Source: an uncultured Coriobacteriaceae bacterium | GTDB lineage: Bacteria > Actinomycetota > Coriobacteriia > Coriobacteriales > Atopobiaceae | NCBI GenBank assembly: GCA_900552935.1 | Contig: USBN01000050.1 | Coordinates: 1-7,809, forward strand | Reading direction: 5' to 3' | Length of the DNA: 7,809 nt | Shown: one piece after another, positions 1 to 7,629 of the stretch | How the letters are laid out: the number at the start of each line of letters is the position of its first letter | How positions within the stretch are numbered: the first letter of the stretch is position 1 | Program-made: the position numbers and the translations under genes | The notes under the pieces: model-generated | The model's database searches: none | What the model was told of the DNA's origin: nothing | Seen by the model: the letters and a program-made list of their open reading frames with translations, nothing else

Positions 1-233
1 GCATCCATCCCGAGCAGAAGATCTCCGTCTCCGAGGCTCTGTGGGCCTTCACCTGGGGCGGCGCCTACCAGCTCAACAAGGAGGGAATCAAGGGCTCCCT
101 CGAGTGCGGCAAGTTCGCAGACGTCGTCGTTTTCGATCACAACCTGTTCACTTGTGATCCCAAGGACATCCAGATTACCGAGTCGCAGCTGACGCTCGTC
201 AACGGCCGTATCGCCTACGACGCCGAGGCTTAA
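1..233 (+). CDS. Amidohydrolase family 3 (YtcJ-like), C-terminal fragment
   Basis: The frame is open from the window edge (first full codon at base 3) to a TAA at 231-233, giving the last 76 residues of a protein whose catalytic part lies outside the window. The fragment reads IHPEQKISVSEAL, then a GAYQ motif, then KGSLECGKFADVVVFD and finally LTLVNGRIAYDAEA. This is the usual end of family 3 amidohydrolases: the last helices of the TIM barrel followed by the return to the small beta domain, with its GSLE-GK-ADVVV signature and a terminal VNGR-Y strand. Members hydrolyse amide or related C-N bonds in the cytoplasm; the metal ligands are not in view, so the substrate cannot be guessed. The EamA-type gene starts 29 bp downstream on the same strand, so the two are probably co-transcribed. 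The family call is fairly safe; the exact enzyme is open. Confidence 0.85.
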   Translation, partial: IHPEQKISVSEALWAFTWGGAYQLNKEGIKGSLECGKFADVVVFDHNLFTCDPKDIQITESQLTLVNGRIAYDAEA

Positions 234-262
234 CCAAGTCGAGCAACCGAGAGGAAACTACC

Positions 263-715
263 ATGACTGAAACCGCTAAGAAGACGGGCTTCGCATTCCT
301 CTTCCCCGTCATCCTGATGGTCTTCGTGAACGTGGCCTACAACATCGTGGCCAAGCTCACCCCGGCACACGTCAACGCCGTCGCCTCCGTGTTCCTCACA
401 TACACAACCTGCTGCGTCGCCTCCTTCATCTTCTTCTTCGCCACCGCAAAGGATAAGAATTACGGCCGCGCCATCAAGAAGTGCAACTGGTCAGCTCCCG
501 CCATGGGCCTCTCCCTCGTCCTCATGGAGATCGCCATCCTTCTGCAGTACCGCGCCGGCTGGGACGTCTCCGTCGCTTGCCTGGTCCTCTACGTTATCCT
601 CGCCGTCTGCCTGCTTGCCATCGGCGCAATCTTCTACAAGGAGCGCGTCACGATCTCCCGCATCATCGGCTGCGGCATCTGCTTCGGCGGTCTCGTGCTC
701 GTCATGATGTGCTAA
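263..715 (+). CDS. Small EamA/DMT-superfamily membrane protein (single domain)
   Basis: This 150-residue protein is almost entirely hydrophobic, with about five membrane spans at roughly residues 10-30, 37-61, 78-97, 102-125 and 130-150. The last two spans, with a YKERVTISRIIGCGICFGG stretch at about 125-143 ending in LVLVMMC, resemble the end of an EamA domain (drug/metabolite transporter superfamily), where a conserved Glu follows the fourth helix. Full EamA carriers have two such domains and ten helices; this one has one, so it would need to form a dimer or work with a partner. The ATG is preceded by GAGG at 251-254 with 8 bp spacing, which supports the start. The gene follows the amidohydrolase after 29 bp, suggesting movement of the substrate or product of that enzyme, which is inference only. 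An unrelated small membrane protein is possible but less likely. Confidence 0.75.
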   Translation: MTETAKKTGFAFLFPVILMVFVNVAYNIVAKLTPAHVNAVASVFLTYTTCCVASFIFFFATAKDKNYGRAIKKCNWSAPAMGLSLVLMEIAILLQYRAGWDVSVACLVLYVILAVCLLAIGAIFYKERVTISRIIGCGICFGGLVLVMMC

Positions 716-751
716 CCGCTCTCAGATGAGTCGCCTAGAGAACGCATAAGC

Positions 752-782
752 TTGGCCTACGGGGTGCCGCGTGCTATACAAT
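752..782 (+). promoter_or_regulatory. Candidate sigma-70-type promoter of the TetR gene
   Basis: TTGGCC at 752-757 (4 of 6 matches to the -35 consensus) is followed after 17 bp by TATACA at 775-780, with a TG pair at 772-773 giving an extended -10. An overlapping TACAAT at 777-782 is an alternative -10 at 19 bp spacing. Transcription would begin near 787-790, giving a short leader before the AAGGAG at 804-809 and the ATG at 815. The element is predicted by eye only. Confidence 0.5.
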
Positions 783-797
783 AGCGGCGCCCCGTAG
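757..797. promoter_or_regulatory. Inverted repeat over the promoter, likely TetR operator
   Basis: The arms are CTACGGGGTGCCGC at 757-770 and GCGGCGCCCCGTAG at 784-797, complementary at 13 of 14 positions, the odd pair being T/G. The 13-bp spacer holds the candidate -10 element. A dimeric TetR protein bound here would block its own promoter, the usual autoregulation in this family. No T-run follows the right arm, so a simple terminator for the upstream gene is less likely, although the transcript could fold into the same hairpin. Confidence 0.55.
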
Positions 798-814
798 AGC
801 TATAAGGAGTTGAT

Positions 815-1492
815 ATGGGAACCTACGCGGTGGGAGATGCCACCAAGGACTGCATCAAGAACACCGCCCGAACGCTCTTCTACGAACAGGGTGTCTCTTC
901 AGTGTCCGACGCCGTCATCTGCCGAGAGGCGGGGGTTCAGCGAGGGCTCGTCGGATATCACTTTGGTAACCGCGGCGGACTTGTTGCCGCCATTTACCAC
1001 GAGTACGTCGAGGCATTGCGCGATGCTGTTGAGCGTCGCTTCCCAACGGATGACCCCGCCCTTGCCTACTGCATCCTCGAGTACCTGCTCGTCGATTGTC
1101 TTCATCGCAACGAGCGCCTCCGCCGCTTCTACGTCGACATCATCGCGTACCCCGAGGTCTCCGACGACGAGGTTCGCGTTCAGCACGAGCAGCTCTCGAA
1201 GATCTTGGCCCGCAAGACCGGCAGCTGCGACATCACCAAACTCAAGATCGCCGTCACGCTCTCTCAGGGAGCGTTCAACGAGATGATTCGCTGTATCGAG
1301 TCCGGCTATCTCGACGGCGAGCTCGACGAGCTCCTCGCGGTCGATCTGCGCATGTCCATGTCGCTCGTCGACGTTCATGGCGCGGAGGCGGAGGATCTCC
1401 TCAGGAAGACCATCGAGATGACCGAGGGTTATCGCCTCGCCGTGGGCAAGACCCTGAAGCCTCGCATCATGAAGGCGAACCCGGCGCTCTAG
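815..1492 (+). CDS. TetR-family transcriptional regulator
   Basis: This 225-residue protein has the TetR layout. An N-terminal three-helix DNA-binding domain spans about residues 12-60, with the helix-turn-helix near 30-51: SVSDAVICREAGVQRGLVGYHF, in two parts 30-40 and 41-51, where GYHFGN is the family's typical YxHFxxK-like end of the recognition helix. The following sequence, KDCIKNTARTLFYEQGV before it and LVAAIYHEYVEAL after it, fits helices 1 and 4. Residues from about 62 to 225 are helical and variable, as expected for a ligand-binding and dimerisation domain, and do not point to a ligand. The ATG has AAGGAG at 804-809 five bases upstream. The gene lies 99 bp behind the EamA-type gene, so the hydrolase/transporter pair and this gene itself are its most likely targets; that is inference. 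Length is normal for the family. Confidence 0.9.
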   Translation: MGTYAVGDATKDCIKNTARTLFYEQGVSSVSDAVICREAGVQRGLVGYHFGNRGGLVAAIYHEYVEALRDAVERRFPTDDPALAYCILEYLLVDCLHRNERLRRFYVDIIAYPEVSDDEVRVQHEQLSKILARKTGSCDITKLKIAVTLSQGAFNEMIRCIESGYLDGELDELLAVDLRMSMSLVDVHGAEAEDLLRKTIEMTEGYRLAVGKTLKPRIMKANPAL

Positions 1493-1557
1493 GCGAGCGT
1501 CCGCGAGGCAGCGCGAGGGCTTCCCGACACGCCGACGTCACCCACATAGACAGGTTC

Positions 1558-1590
1558 AGGGGCACCATCGCAGAATGGGGCCCCTATTTT
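1558..1590 (+). terminator. Intrinsic terminator after the TetR gene
   Basis: AGGGGC at 1558-1563 pairs with GCCCCT at 1580-1585; two more G-C pairs can form inside after one mismatch. The stem is followed by ATTTT. It lies 65 bp after the TetR stop and before the end of the convergent gene, the expected place for a terminator. The T-run is short, so efficiency is uncertain. Confidence 0.55.
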
Positions 1591-1650
1591 CGTGCACGTA
1601 ACGCACATGAGGGTTACGCGCGCAGATTGCGCATGGGAGCGAAGGCTTGG

Positions 1651-2655
1651 CTAGGCGAGACTTCCAAGGACGGCGGCAATGCGGTCAGAGAGCTCCCAGA
1701 ACCTGTCGGGAACCTCGATGGGACCATGCTCGCGCATGTACTCCGCCTCCTCGCGCCCATCGGGCTCGAACTTGACCAGCAGGCACCCTAGCAGGGAGAG
1801 CACGTCGTGGCCCTCGGCGCGGATTGTCTCGTCGTCGACGCCGAGCCCGAGCTGCGCCTCGTACGCCTCGACGCACGCCTCCACGTACGGGAGGATGCGC
1901 TCGCCACACTCCTCGATGCCGGAGACGACCACGTTCATGAGGTCGGCAGTGAACAGGTTCCCAGCAATTGAGAGGTGCTGGGCCTGGTCTGCCGCATAGT
2001 GCATCTGGCGACAGCTGTTGAGCAGGCGGAAGAGGGACTGGCATATCTCACCGAAGCGCGTGGGGTCGACGACCTCACTGCGAGCGCGATTAAGGTCATA
2101 GACGAGGTCGCTCGTCTTCCACTCGCCCACGCTGACGCCAGAGACGAGCTGGCCGACGAGCGGCATCAGCGATTCCGCGCCATCCCGTCCCCACCTCACA
2201 TCCACGCGGATGCCATGATCGGGGTAGTGGTTGATGGGTTGGAGCCAATAGACCTGATCTTCGGAATCGACGACTGAGAACCGCGTGACGAGCACAGAGC
2301 AGCCCCGTGCCTCGATGACGCGCTCGTCAAGAAAACGCCAGCCCGGCTCCTGCACGTCAAGCACGAGGAGTCGGGCATAGGCATAGTAGAGCTCGATGAA
2401 ACCGGACTTGTCGAACTGGAGAAGATCCTCGAGAGAGATGGGCGTCGCGACGCCGGATATCATCCGAATAGGATTCGCCTCGTCCTGGGGCGTAGCCACG
2501 AAGGCAAGCTCGTCGCCAGGGGAGCCGGCGAGGGCGAAGCCGTCCGGGATGGCGATGCTGAAATGCGGGCAAGACCCGCGCACGCCATCTTCGAAGGTAA
2601 GGGTCGGGGGCTTGAAGGGCTCACACGCGCTACGCTCAGCAGCTTTGACGACCAT
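1651..2655 (-). CDS. Uncharacterised 334-residue cytoplasmic protein
   Basis: I do not recognise this protein. The chosen start is the ATG at 2655-2653, which has AGGGAG four to five bases upstream; the frame can be opened 20 codons earlier at a TTG (2715), but that start has no clear ribosome binding site. No signal peptide or membrane span is visible. Residues about 29-178 look mainly beta, with strands such as HFSIAIPDGF, ELAFVAT, CSVLVTRFSVVD and GIRVDVRWG, a pattern reminiscent of the Mog1/PsbP-like or DUF1795 fold; this is a weak impression. Residues about 180-334 look helical and acidic, with five scattered cysteines in the second half (205, 215, 250, 261, 291). Codon use resembles its neighbours. 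It is a single gene, convergent with the TetR gene and separated from the clpB operon by about 400 bp, so its context gives no function. The reading frame itself is very probably real. Confidence 0.75.
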   Translation of the reverse strand: MVVKAAERSACEPFKPPTLTFEDGVRGSCPHFSIAIPDGFALAGSPGDELAFVATPQDEANPIRMISGVATPISLEDLLQFDKSGFIELYYAYARLLVLDVQEPGWRFLDERVIEARGCSVLVTRFSVVDSEDQVYWLQPINHYPDHGIRVDVRWGRDGAESLMPLVGQLVSGVSVGEWKTSDLVYDLNRARSEVVDPTRFGEICQSLFRLLNSCRQMHYAADQAQHLSIAGNLFTADLMNVVVSGIEECGERILPYVEACVEAYEAQLGLGVDDETIRAEGHDVLSLLGCLLVKFEPDGREEAEYMREHGPIEVPDRFWELSDRIAAVLGSLA

Positions 2656-2709
2656 GTTACTCCCTGAGACGAAGAACTCGCGACTAGGACAAGGGGCGAC
2701 GTACTGGCG

Positions 2710-2766
2710 TTCCAAATATGTGGAATCATTTTTGTTTTATACGGCAGGCATCGGGCAATTCGTCAC
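2710..2766 (-). promoter_or_regulatory. Weak candidate promoter and small palindrome for the 334-aa gene
   Basis: On the minus strand, TATAAA (2741-2736) could be a -10 with GTGACG (2766-2761) as a poor -35 at 19 bp. Just downstream, TTCCA at 2710-2714 and TGGAA at 2721-2725 form a 5-bp-arm inverted repeat with a 6-bp spacer, in a position where a repressor could bind. This short stretch is richer in A and T than its surroundings, as promoters in GC-rich genomes often are. All parts are weak on their own. Confidence 0.25.
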
Positions 2767-2874
2767 CATTTATGGACTCCGTCCCGTCGAAGCGGCTGGA
2801 AAGGAGCACACTACACCAGCAAGCGGGCGTTTACTGGCAAGTACCTCCTACCCCTCCTGCGCATTTTTATGCAA

Positions 2875-2914
2875 AGAGCCCGCCAGTCGGCGTAAAACCG
2901 GCCTGACGGGCTCT
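2875..2914 (-). terminator. Terminator hairpin of the clpB operon
   Basis: AGAGCCCGCCAG at 2875-2886 and CTGACGGGCTCT at 2903-2914 pair at 11 of 12 positions. The odd pair is a G-U wobble in a minus-strand transcript but an A-C mismatch in a plus-strand one, which favours minus-strand use. On that strand the stem ends in CTCTTTGCAT, a short T-rich tail. It lies about 140 bp after the stop of the small ORF, and no plus-strand gene ends nearby. Confidence 0.6.
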
Positions 2915-2936
2915 CTTATGTGTTACGGCTCTAATG

Positions 2937-3002
2937 GGCGCAGCGGCTGCGAGACCACAGGCCGCGGGAAAGCGGTGGATGCGGCGCAGCTGCTGCGAGA
3001 CC
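2937..3002. repeat. Pair of 20-bp direct repeats
   Basis: GGCGCAGCGGCTGCGAGACC at 2937-2956 recurs at 2983-3002 with a single difference (G to T at the ninth base). The copies are 46 bp apart, start to start, and GC-rich sequence containing a second partial similarity (GCCGCGGG against CCGCGGG) follows each. The unit lies between the small ORF and its terminator, so it would be in the 3' untranslated part of the clpB mRNA. Confidence 0.6.
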
Positions 3003-3051
3003 GCGGGTGCCGCGGCGCGGCGGCAGCGGGGCTAGCGGTGACGCCTCCCCA

Positions 3052-3245
3052 CTACGACCACGGGTCGCGCTCGAAGAGGGGCTCGGGCGTCGGCCTGCGA
3101 TCCGAGAAGGGGTCGTAGCCGTCGTCATCCTCGTTCTCCGCGCGGAGGAAGGGGTCGGTCGCGGGAGTCTTACGCGCCTCGGACTGCGCGACGGGCGCAC
3201 CCGCCTGCGACGCGGGAATCTCCATGGGCTCGTCCGGGGTTGCCA

Positions 3246-3246
<1 letters not shown>
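3052..3246 (-). CDS. Small acidic protein translationally coupled to clpB
   Basis: This 64-residue frame starts with GTG at 3246-3244, sharing one base with the clpB stop (TAGTG). The end of clpB supplies GAGGTGGAG as a ribosome binding site, so translational coupling is likely. The product is poor in hydrophobic residues and rich in Pro, Asp, Glu and Ala, with no membrane span, and is probably disordered. Its second half carries spaced short motifs: DPF at 31-33, an acidic run ENEDDDG at 37-43, DPF at 45-47, EPLF at 55-58 and DPW at 61-63. I do not recognise the family. Position suggests a role linked to ClpB, for example as an adaptor or modulator, but this is inference. Chance survival of an open frame in GC-rich DNA is the alternative; the exact stop-start overlap and binding site argue against it. 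Confidence 0.55.
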
Positions 3247-5876
<2,630 letters not shown>

Positions 5877-5896
5877 AGTTATCACCTCTCTTGGGC

Positions 5897-5926
5897 GCCC
5901 GCCGCGACGGTATCCCCGCGGTGGGC
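5897..5926 (-). promoter_or_regulatory. Hairpin in the clpB leader
   Basis: GCCCGCCGCG at 5897-5906 and CGCGGTGGGC at 5917-5926 pair at 9 of 10 positions around a 10-base loop. In a minus-strand transcript the hairpin would end about seven bases before the AGAGGTG ribosome binding site of clpB (5889-5883). It does not cover that site, so it would act by stabilising the leader, by affecting ribosome access, or not at all. Confidence 0.4.
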
Positions 5927-5945
5927 TCGCTGTTTATCGCTGTTG

Positions 5946-5951
5946 ATTGTA
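5946..5951 (-). promoter_or_regulatory. Candidate -10 element for clpB
   Basis: TACAAT on the minus strand matches the -10 consensus at five of six bases and sits about 70 bp before the clpB ATG. A good -35 is not seen 16-18 bp upstream (the best is TTTGCG), so either an activator, another sigma factor or a different start is involved. A second A+T-rich candidate, TATAAC, lies further upstream near 5994-5999 with an equally poor -35. Confidence 0.3.
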
Positions 5952-6031
5952 CCCCGCACACGTCGCCCGCAAACATAAATCTAAGTGTGTGTGTTATAGA
6001 TTTCCTAACCTTGTTACACGCAGGATTCGCA

Positions 6032-6083
6032 AGTTGACAAAGGGACTGTCCCTTTGTCAACTCAAGGGACTGTCCCTTTTTCA
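6032..6083. repeat. 31-bp perfect palindrome plus a second diverged copy
   Basis: AGTTGACAAAGGGAC at 6032-6046 and GTCCCTTTGTCAACT at 6048-6062 are exact complements around one central T. Twenty-four bases on, the core recurs as AAGGGACTGTCCCTT at 6064-6078, so the stretch 6036-6083 is two tandem 24-bp units identical at 19 positions. Similar GGGAC-GTCCC palindromes, often flanked by TGACA/TGTCA, are scattered in intergenic regions of many bacteria, some of them REP-like elements mobilised by RAYT transposases; that link is from memory and the source here is not proven. No transposase is present. The palindrome contains TTGACA on both strands. Confidence 0.8.
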
Positions 6084-6108
6084 GGTTTTACAGGTCGCGC
6101 GGATAGCA

Positions 6109-6141
6109 AGGCCGCGGTACCCGGGAGGGGTACCGCGGCCT
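6109..6141 (-). terminator. Strong hairpin after hspR
   Basis: AGGCCGCGGTACC at 6109-6121 and GGTACCGCGGCCT at 6129-6141 are perfect complements with a 7-base loop. The hairpin begins 25 bases after the hspR stop. On the minus strand it is followed by TTGCTATCC, a poor T-tract, so it may be one of the tail-less terminators common in GC-rich bacteria, or an mRNA end stabiliser. It would separate the dnaJ-hspR transcript from clpB. Confidence 0.65.
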
Positions 6142-6165
6142 GGTATTGCGGATATCTTGGAGGCG

Positions 6166-6600
6166 CTATTCGTCTTGCGGCTTCTCGACACTGCCGCCGA
6201 GAAGGCCGCGCATGACCTTCTCAGGCGTCATGCCCTCGTAAGGGGCGAGAGCCGTAATGCGCTCGCGGGTCTTGAACTCGCGCACCTGGTCCTCGAGCTC
6301 GCGCACGCGGTCGCGAAGCTCGTCGATCTCGTGCTCCATCTCCTCCTCGTGCTCACGCATGTCGAGGATGCGCACCACACCGGCGAGGTTAATGCCCTCG
6401 TCAGTGAGACGGCCGATGAGCTCAAGGCGCTCGATGTCAGCCTGGGAGTACAGGCGGGTGTTGCCGCGAGAGCGGCCGGGGTTCACGAGGCCCTTCTGCT
6501 CGTAGACGCGCAGCGTCTGCGGATGCATGCCCGTGAGCTCGGCGGCGACACTGATCATGTAGAGCGGCTTGTTGCGGCTCTCCTCTTTCTTGTGGGCCAT
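6166..6600 (-). CDS. hspR: HspR heat-shock repressor (MerR family)
   Basis: HspR represses dnaK-operon and clpB genes in actinobacteria by binding HAIR inverted repeats, with DnaK as co-repressor. This 144-residue protein has a MerR-type winged helix-turn-helix at about residues 13-80: YMISVAAELTGMHPQTLRVY at 14-33, EQKGLVNPGRSRGNTRLYS at 34-52, and the helix ADIERLELIGRL after it. LYMISVAAELTGMHPQTLR with the NTRLYS wing is typical of HspR rather than of metal-sensing MerR proteins, which have cysteines in the C-terminal part; none are seen here. Residues 84-113 form a highly charged coiled coil (EHEEEMEHEIDELRDRVREL), the dimer helix. The ATG has GGAGG six bases upstream. It lies 63 bp behind dnaJ on the same strand and is probably co-transcribed with it. 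Confidence 0.93.
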   Translation of the reverse strand: MAHKKEESRNKPLYMISVAAELTGMHPQTLRVYEQKGLVNPGRSRGNTRLYSQADIERLELIGRLTDEGINLAGVVRILDMREHEEEMEHEIDELRDRVRELEDQVREFKTRERITALAPYEGMTPEKVMRGLLGGSVEKPQDE

Positions 6601-6621
6601 GGTGGCCCTCCCTCTCCCAGA

Positions 6622-6645
6622 GCCCGCCGGGCGTCGCTGGCGGGC
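6622..6645 (-). promoter_or_regulatory. Hairpin between dnaJ and hspR
   Basis: GCCCGCC at 6622-6628 and GGCGGGC at 6639-6645 are perfect complements with a 10-base loop, in the 63-bp gap between the dnaJ stop and the hspR start. On the minus strand it ends about 10 bases before the hspR ribosome binding site and has no T-tract after it. It could act as a partial terminator, an RNA processing site, or a stabiliser of the dnaJ message. Confidence 0.45.
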
Positions 6646-6663
6646 GGTTTCTCTCTAGCGTCC

Positions 6664-7629
6664 CTACTCCTTGGCGCCGATGTACTTGTCTACCTCGGCA
6701 TGATAGCTGCGCTCGTCCGCGTCGCGAAGAGCCTCGAGCGCATCGCGTTCCTTGGTGGTGAGGCGAGTCGGGACCTTGGCGCGAACGGTGACGAACAAGG
6801 CACCCCACGAGCCCTTGCGCTTCACGCTGGGAGCTCCCAGGTCGCGGAAGCGGAAGGTGCGGCCATCCTGAGTGCCCGCCGGAACGCGCAGGCGCACCGT
6901 AGCCCCGGAAGGCGTGGGAACGTCAACCGAGGTGCCCAGAGCGAGATCCCACATGCTCATGGGAAGCTCCATCTTCACGTCTGCGCCATCGCGCTTGAAG
7001 ATCGGGTGCTCCGCGACACTCGTCGTGATGACGAGGTCGCCACGACCGCCGCCGTTCCTACCGTACTCACCACGGTCATGGTAGCGGAGCTTCATGCCGT
7101 CATAGGCTCCCGCCGGCACCTTCACGGTGAGCTTCGCGCGCTCGCCGGATGACGGAACCATATAGGAGACGTCGCGACTCGTGCCCTTGAAGGCCTCCTC
7201 CGGAGTGAGGCTGATGGTGAGCGTCAAATCGCCGCCACGCATCGACCTGCGCGCCTGAGAGGCGCCCGCGGCACCGCCAAATATCTGGGAGAAATCGAAG
7301 TTGGCTCCGAAGGCGCCGTCTCCGCTCCGCACGCTGTTGAAGATGTCAGACCAGTTGCCACCCACATTCGTGGTGTACGAGTAGCCGCCACCCGGAGCGC
7401 CGTAGCCACCCCCGGGAATGCCGCCGAACATGAGCATCTGATCGTACTCACGGCGCTTCTTCTCGTCAGAGAGGGTCTCGTACGCCTCGCTGATCTCCTT
7501 GAACTTCTGCTCGTCTCCGCCGGCATCGGGGTGATACTTCACCGCGAGCTTGCGGAATGCCTTCTTGATCTCGTCGGCAGTGGCGTCTTTCTTGACGCCA
7601 AGTACGTCGTAGAACGTTCTCTGTGCCAT
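6664..7629 (-). CDS. dnaJ: DnaJ-family co-chaperone without zinc finger (CbpA-like)
   Basis: J-domain proteins deliver unfolded clients to DnaK and stimulate its ATPase. This 321-residue protein has a J domain at about 5-65 with the essential HPD at 33-35 (AVKYHPDAGG), a Gly/Phe-rich linker at about 67-125 (GGIPGGGYGAPGGGY and DFSQIFGG), and two beta-sandwich client-binding domains at about 133-285, including GDLTLTISLTPEEAFKGT and HDRGEYGRNGGGRGDLVI. The four CxxCxGxG repeats of true DnaJ are absent, and no cysteine at all is present, so it is class B, like CbpA. The ATG is chosen because MAQRTFYDVLGV is the standard start; GAGGGGG lies about 11 bases upstream, a rather long spacing. The frame stays open upstream to the window edge, but that part resembles no J-protein. 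hspR follows, linking it to heat-shock control. Confidence 0.93.
   Translation of the reverse strand: MAQRTFYDVLGVKKDATADEIKKAFRKLAVKYHPDAGGDEQKFKEISEAYETLSDEKKRREYDQMLMFGGIPGGGYGAPGGGYSYTTNVGGNWSDIFNSVRSGDGAFGANFDFSQIFGGAAGASQARRSMRGGDLTLTISLTPEEAFKGTSRDVSYMVPSSGERAKLTVKVPAGAYDGMKLRYHDRGEYGRNGGGRGDLVITTSVAEHPIFKRDGADVKMELPMSMWDLALGTSVDVPTPSGATVRLRVPAGTQDGRTFRFRDLGAPSVKRKGSWGALFVTVRAKVPTRLTTKERDALEALRDADERSYHAEVDKYIGAKE

Larger units (their letters stand above)
2656..3051. other. Intergenic region without a convincing gene
   Basis: About 400 bp separate the start of the 334-aa gene from the end of the small ORF behind clpB. From left to right it holds the candidate promoter above, a stretch of about 100 bp (2767-2860) in which I see nothing definite, the hairpin terminator at 2875-2914, and a very GC-rich part with a 20-bp direct repeat. 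Short open frames exist on both strands, but none has a ribosome binding site with a plausible product. Confidence 0.6.

Noticed and set aside
1096..1791. Plus-strand frame overlapping the TetR gene and the terminator
   Set aside because: It is an arginine-rich out-of-frame translation of the TetR gene; the TetR frame has the domain and the ribosome binding site.
2656..2715. A longer start (TTG at 2715) for the 334-aa protein
   Set aside because: No ribosome binding site is seen before the TTG, whereas the ATG at 2655 has AGGGAG at the right distance; the extra 20 residues also overlap the promoter-like palindrome.
2396..3118. A 240-codon plus-strand frame over the start of the 334-aa gene and the intergenic region
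   Set aside because: It crosses a real gene, a terminator hairpin and a repeat, and its translation changes character along its length with no domain.
6032..6083. A CRISPR array
   Set aside because: Only two units occur, they are directly adjacent without spacers, and each is itself a palindrome.
5947..7152. A 401-codon open frame on the plus strand opposite hspR and dnaJ
   Set aside because: It is the same mirror effect: it lies in codon register with both hspR and dnaJ and ends at the first TCA serine codon of dnaJ it meets. There is no family resemblance.
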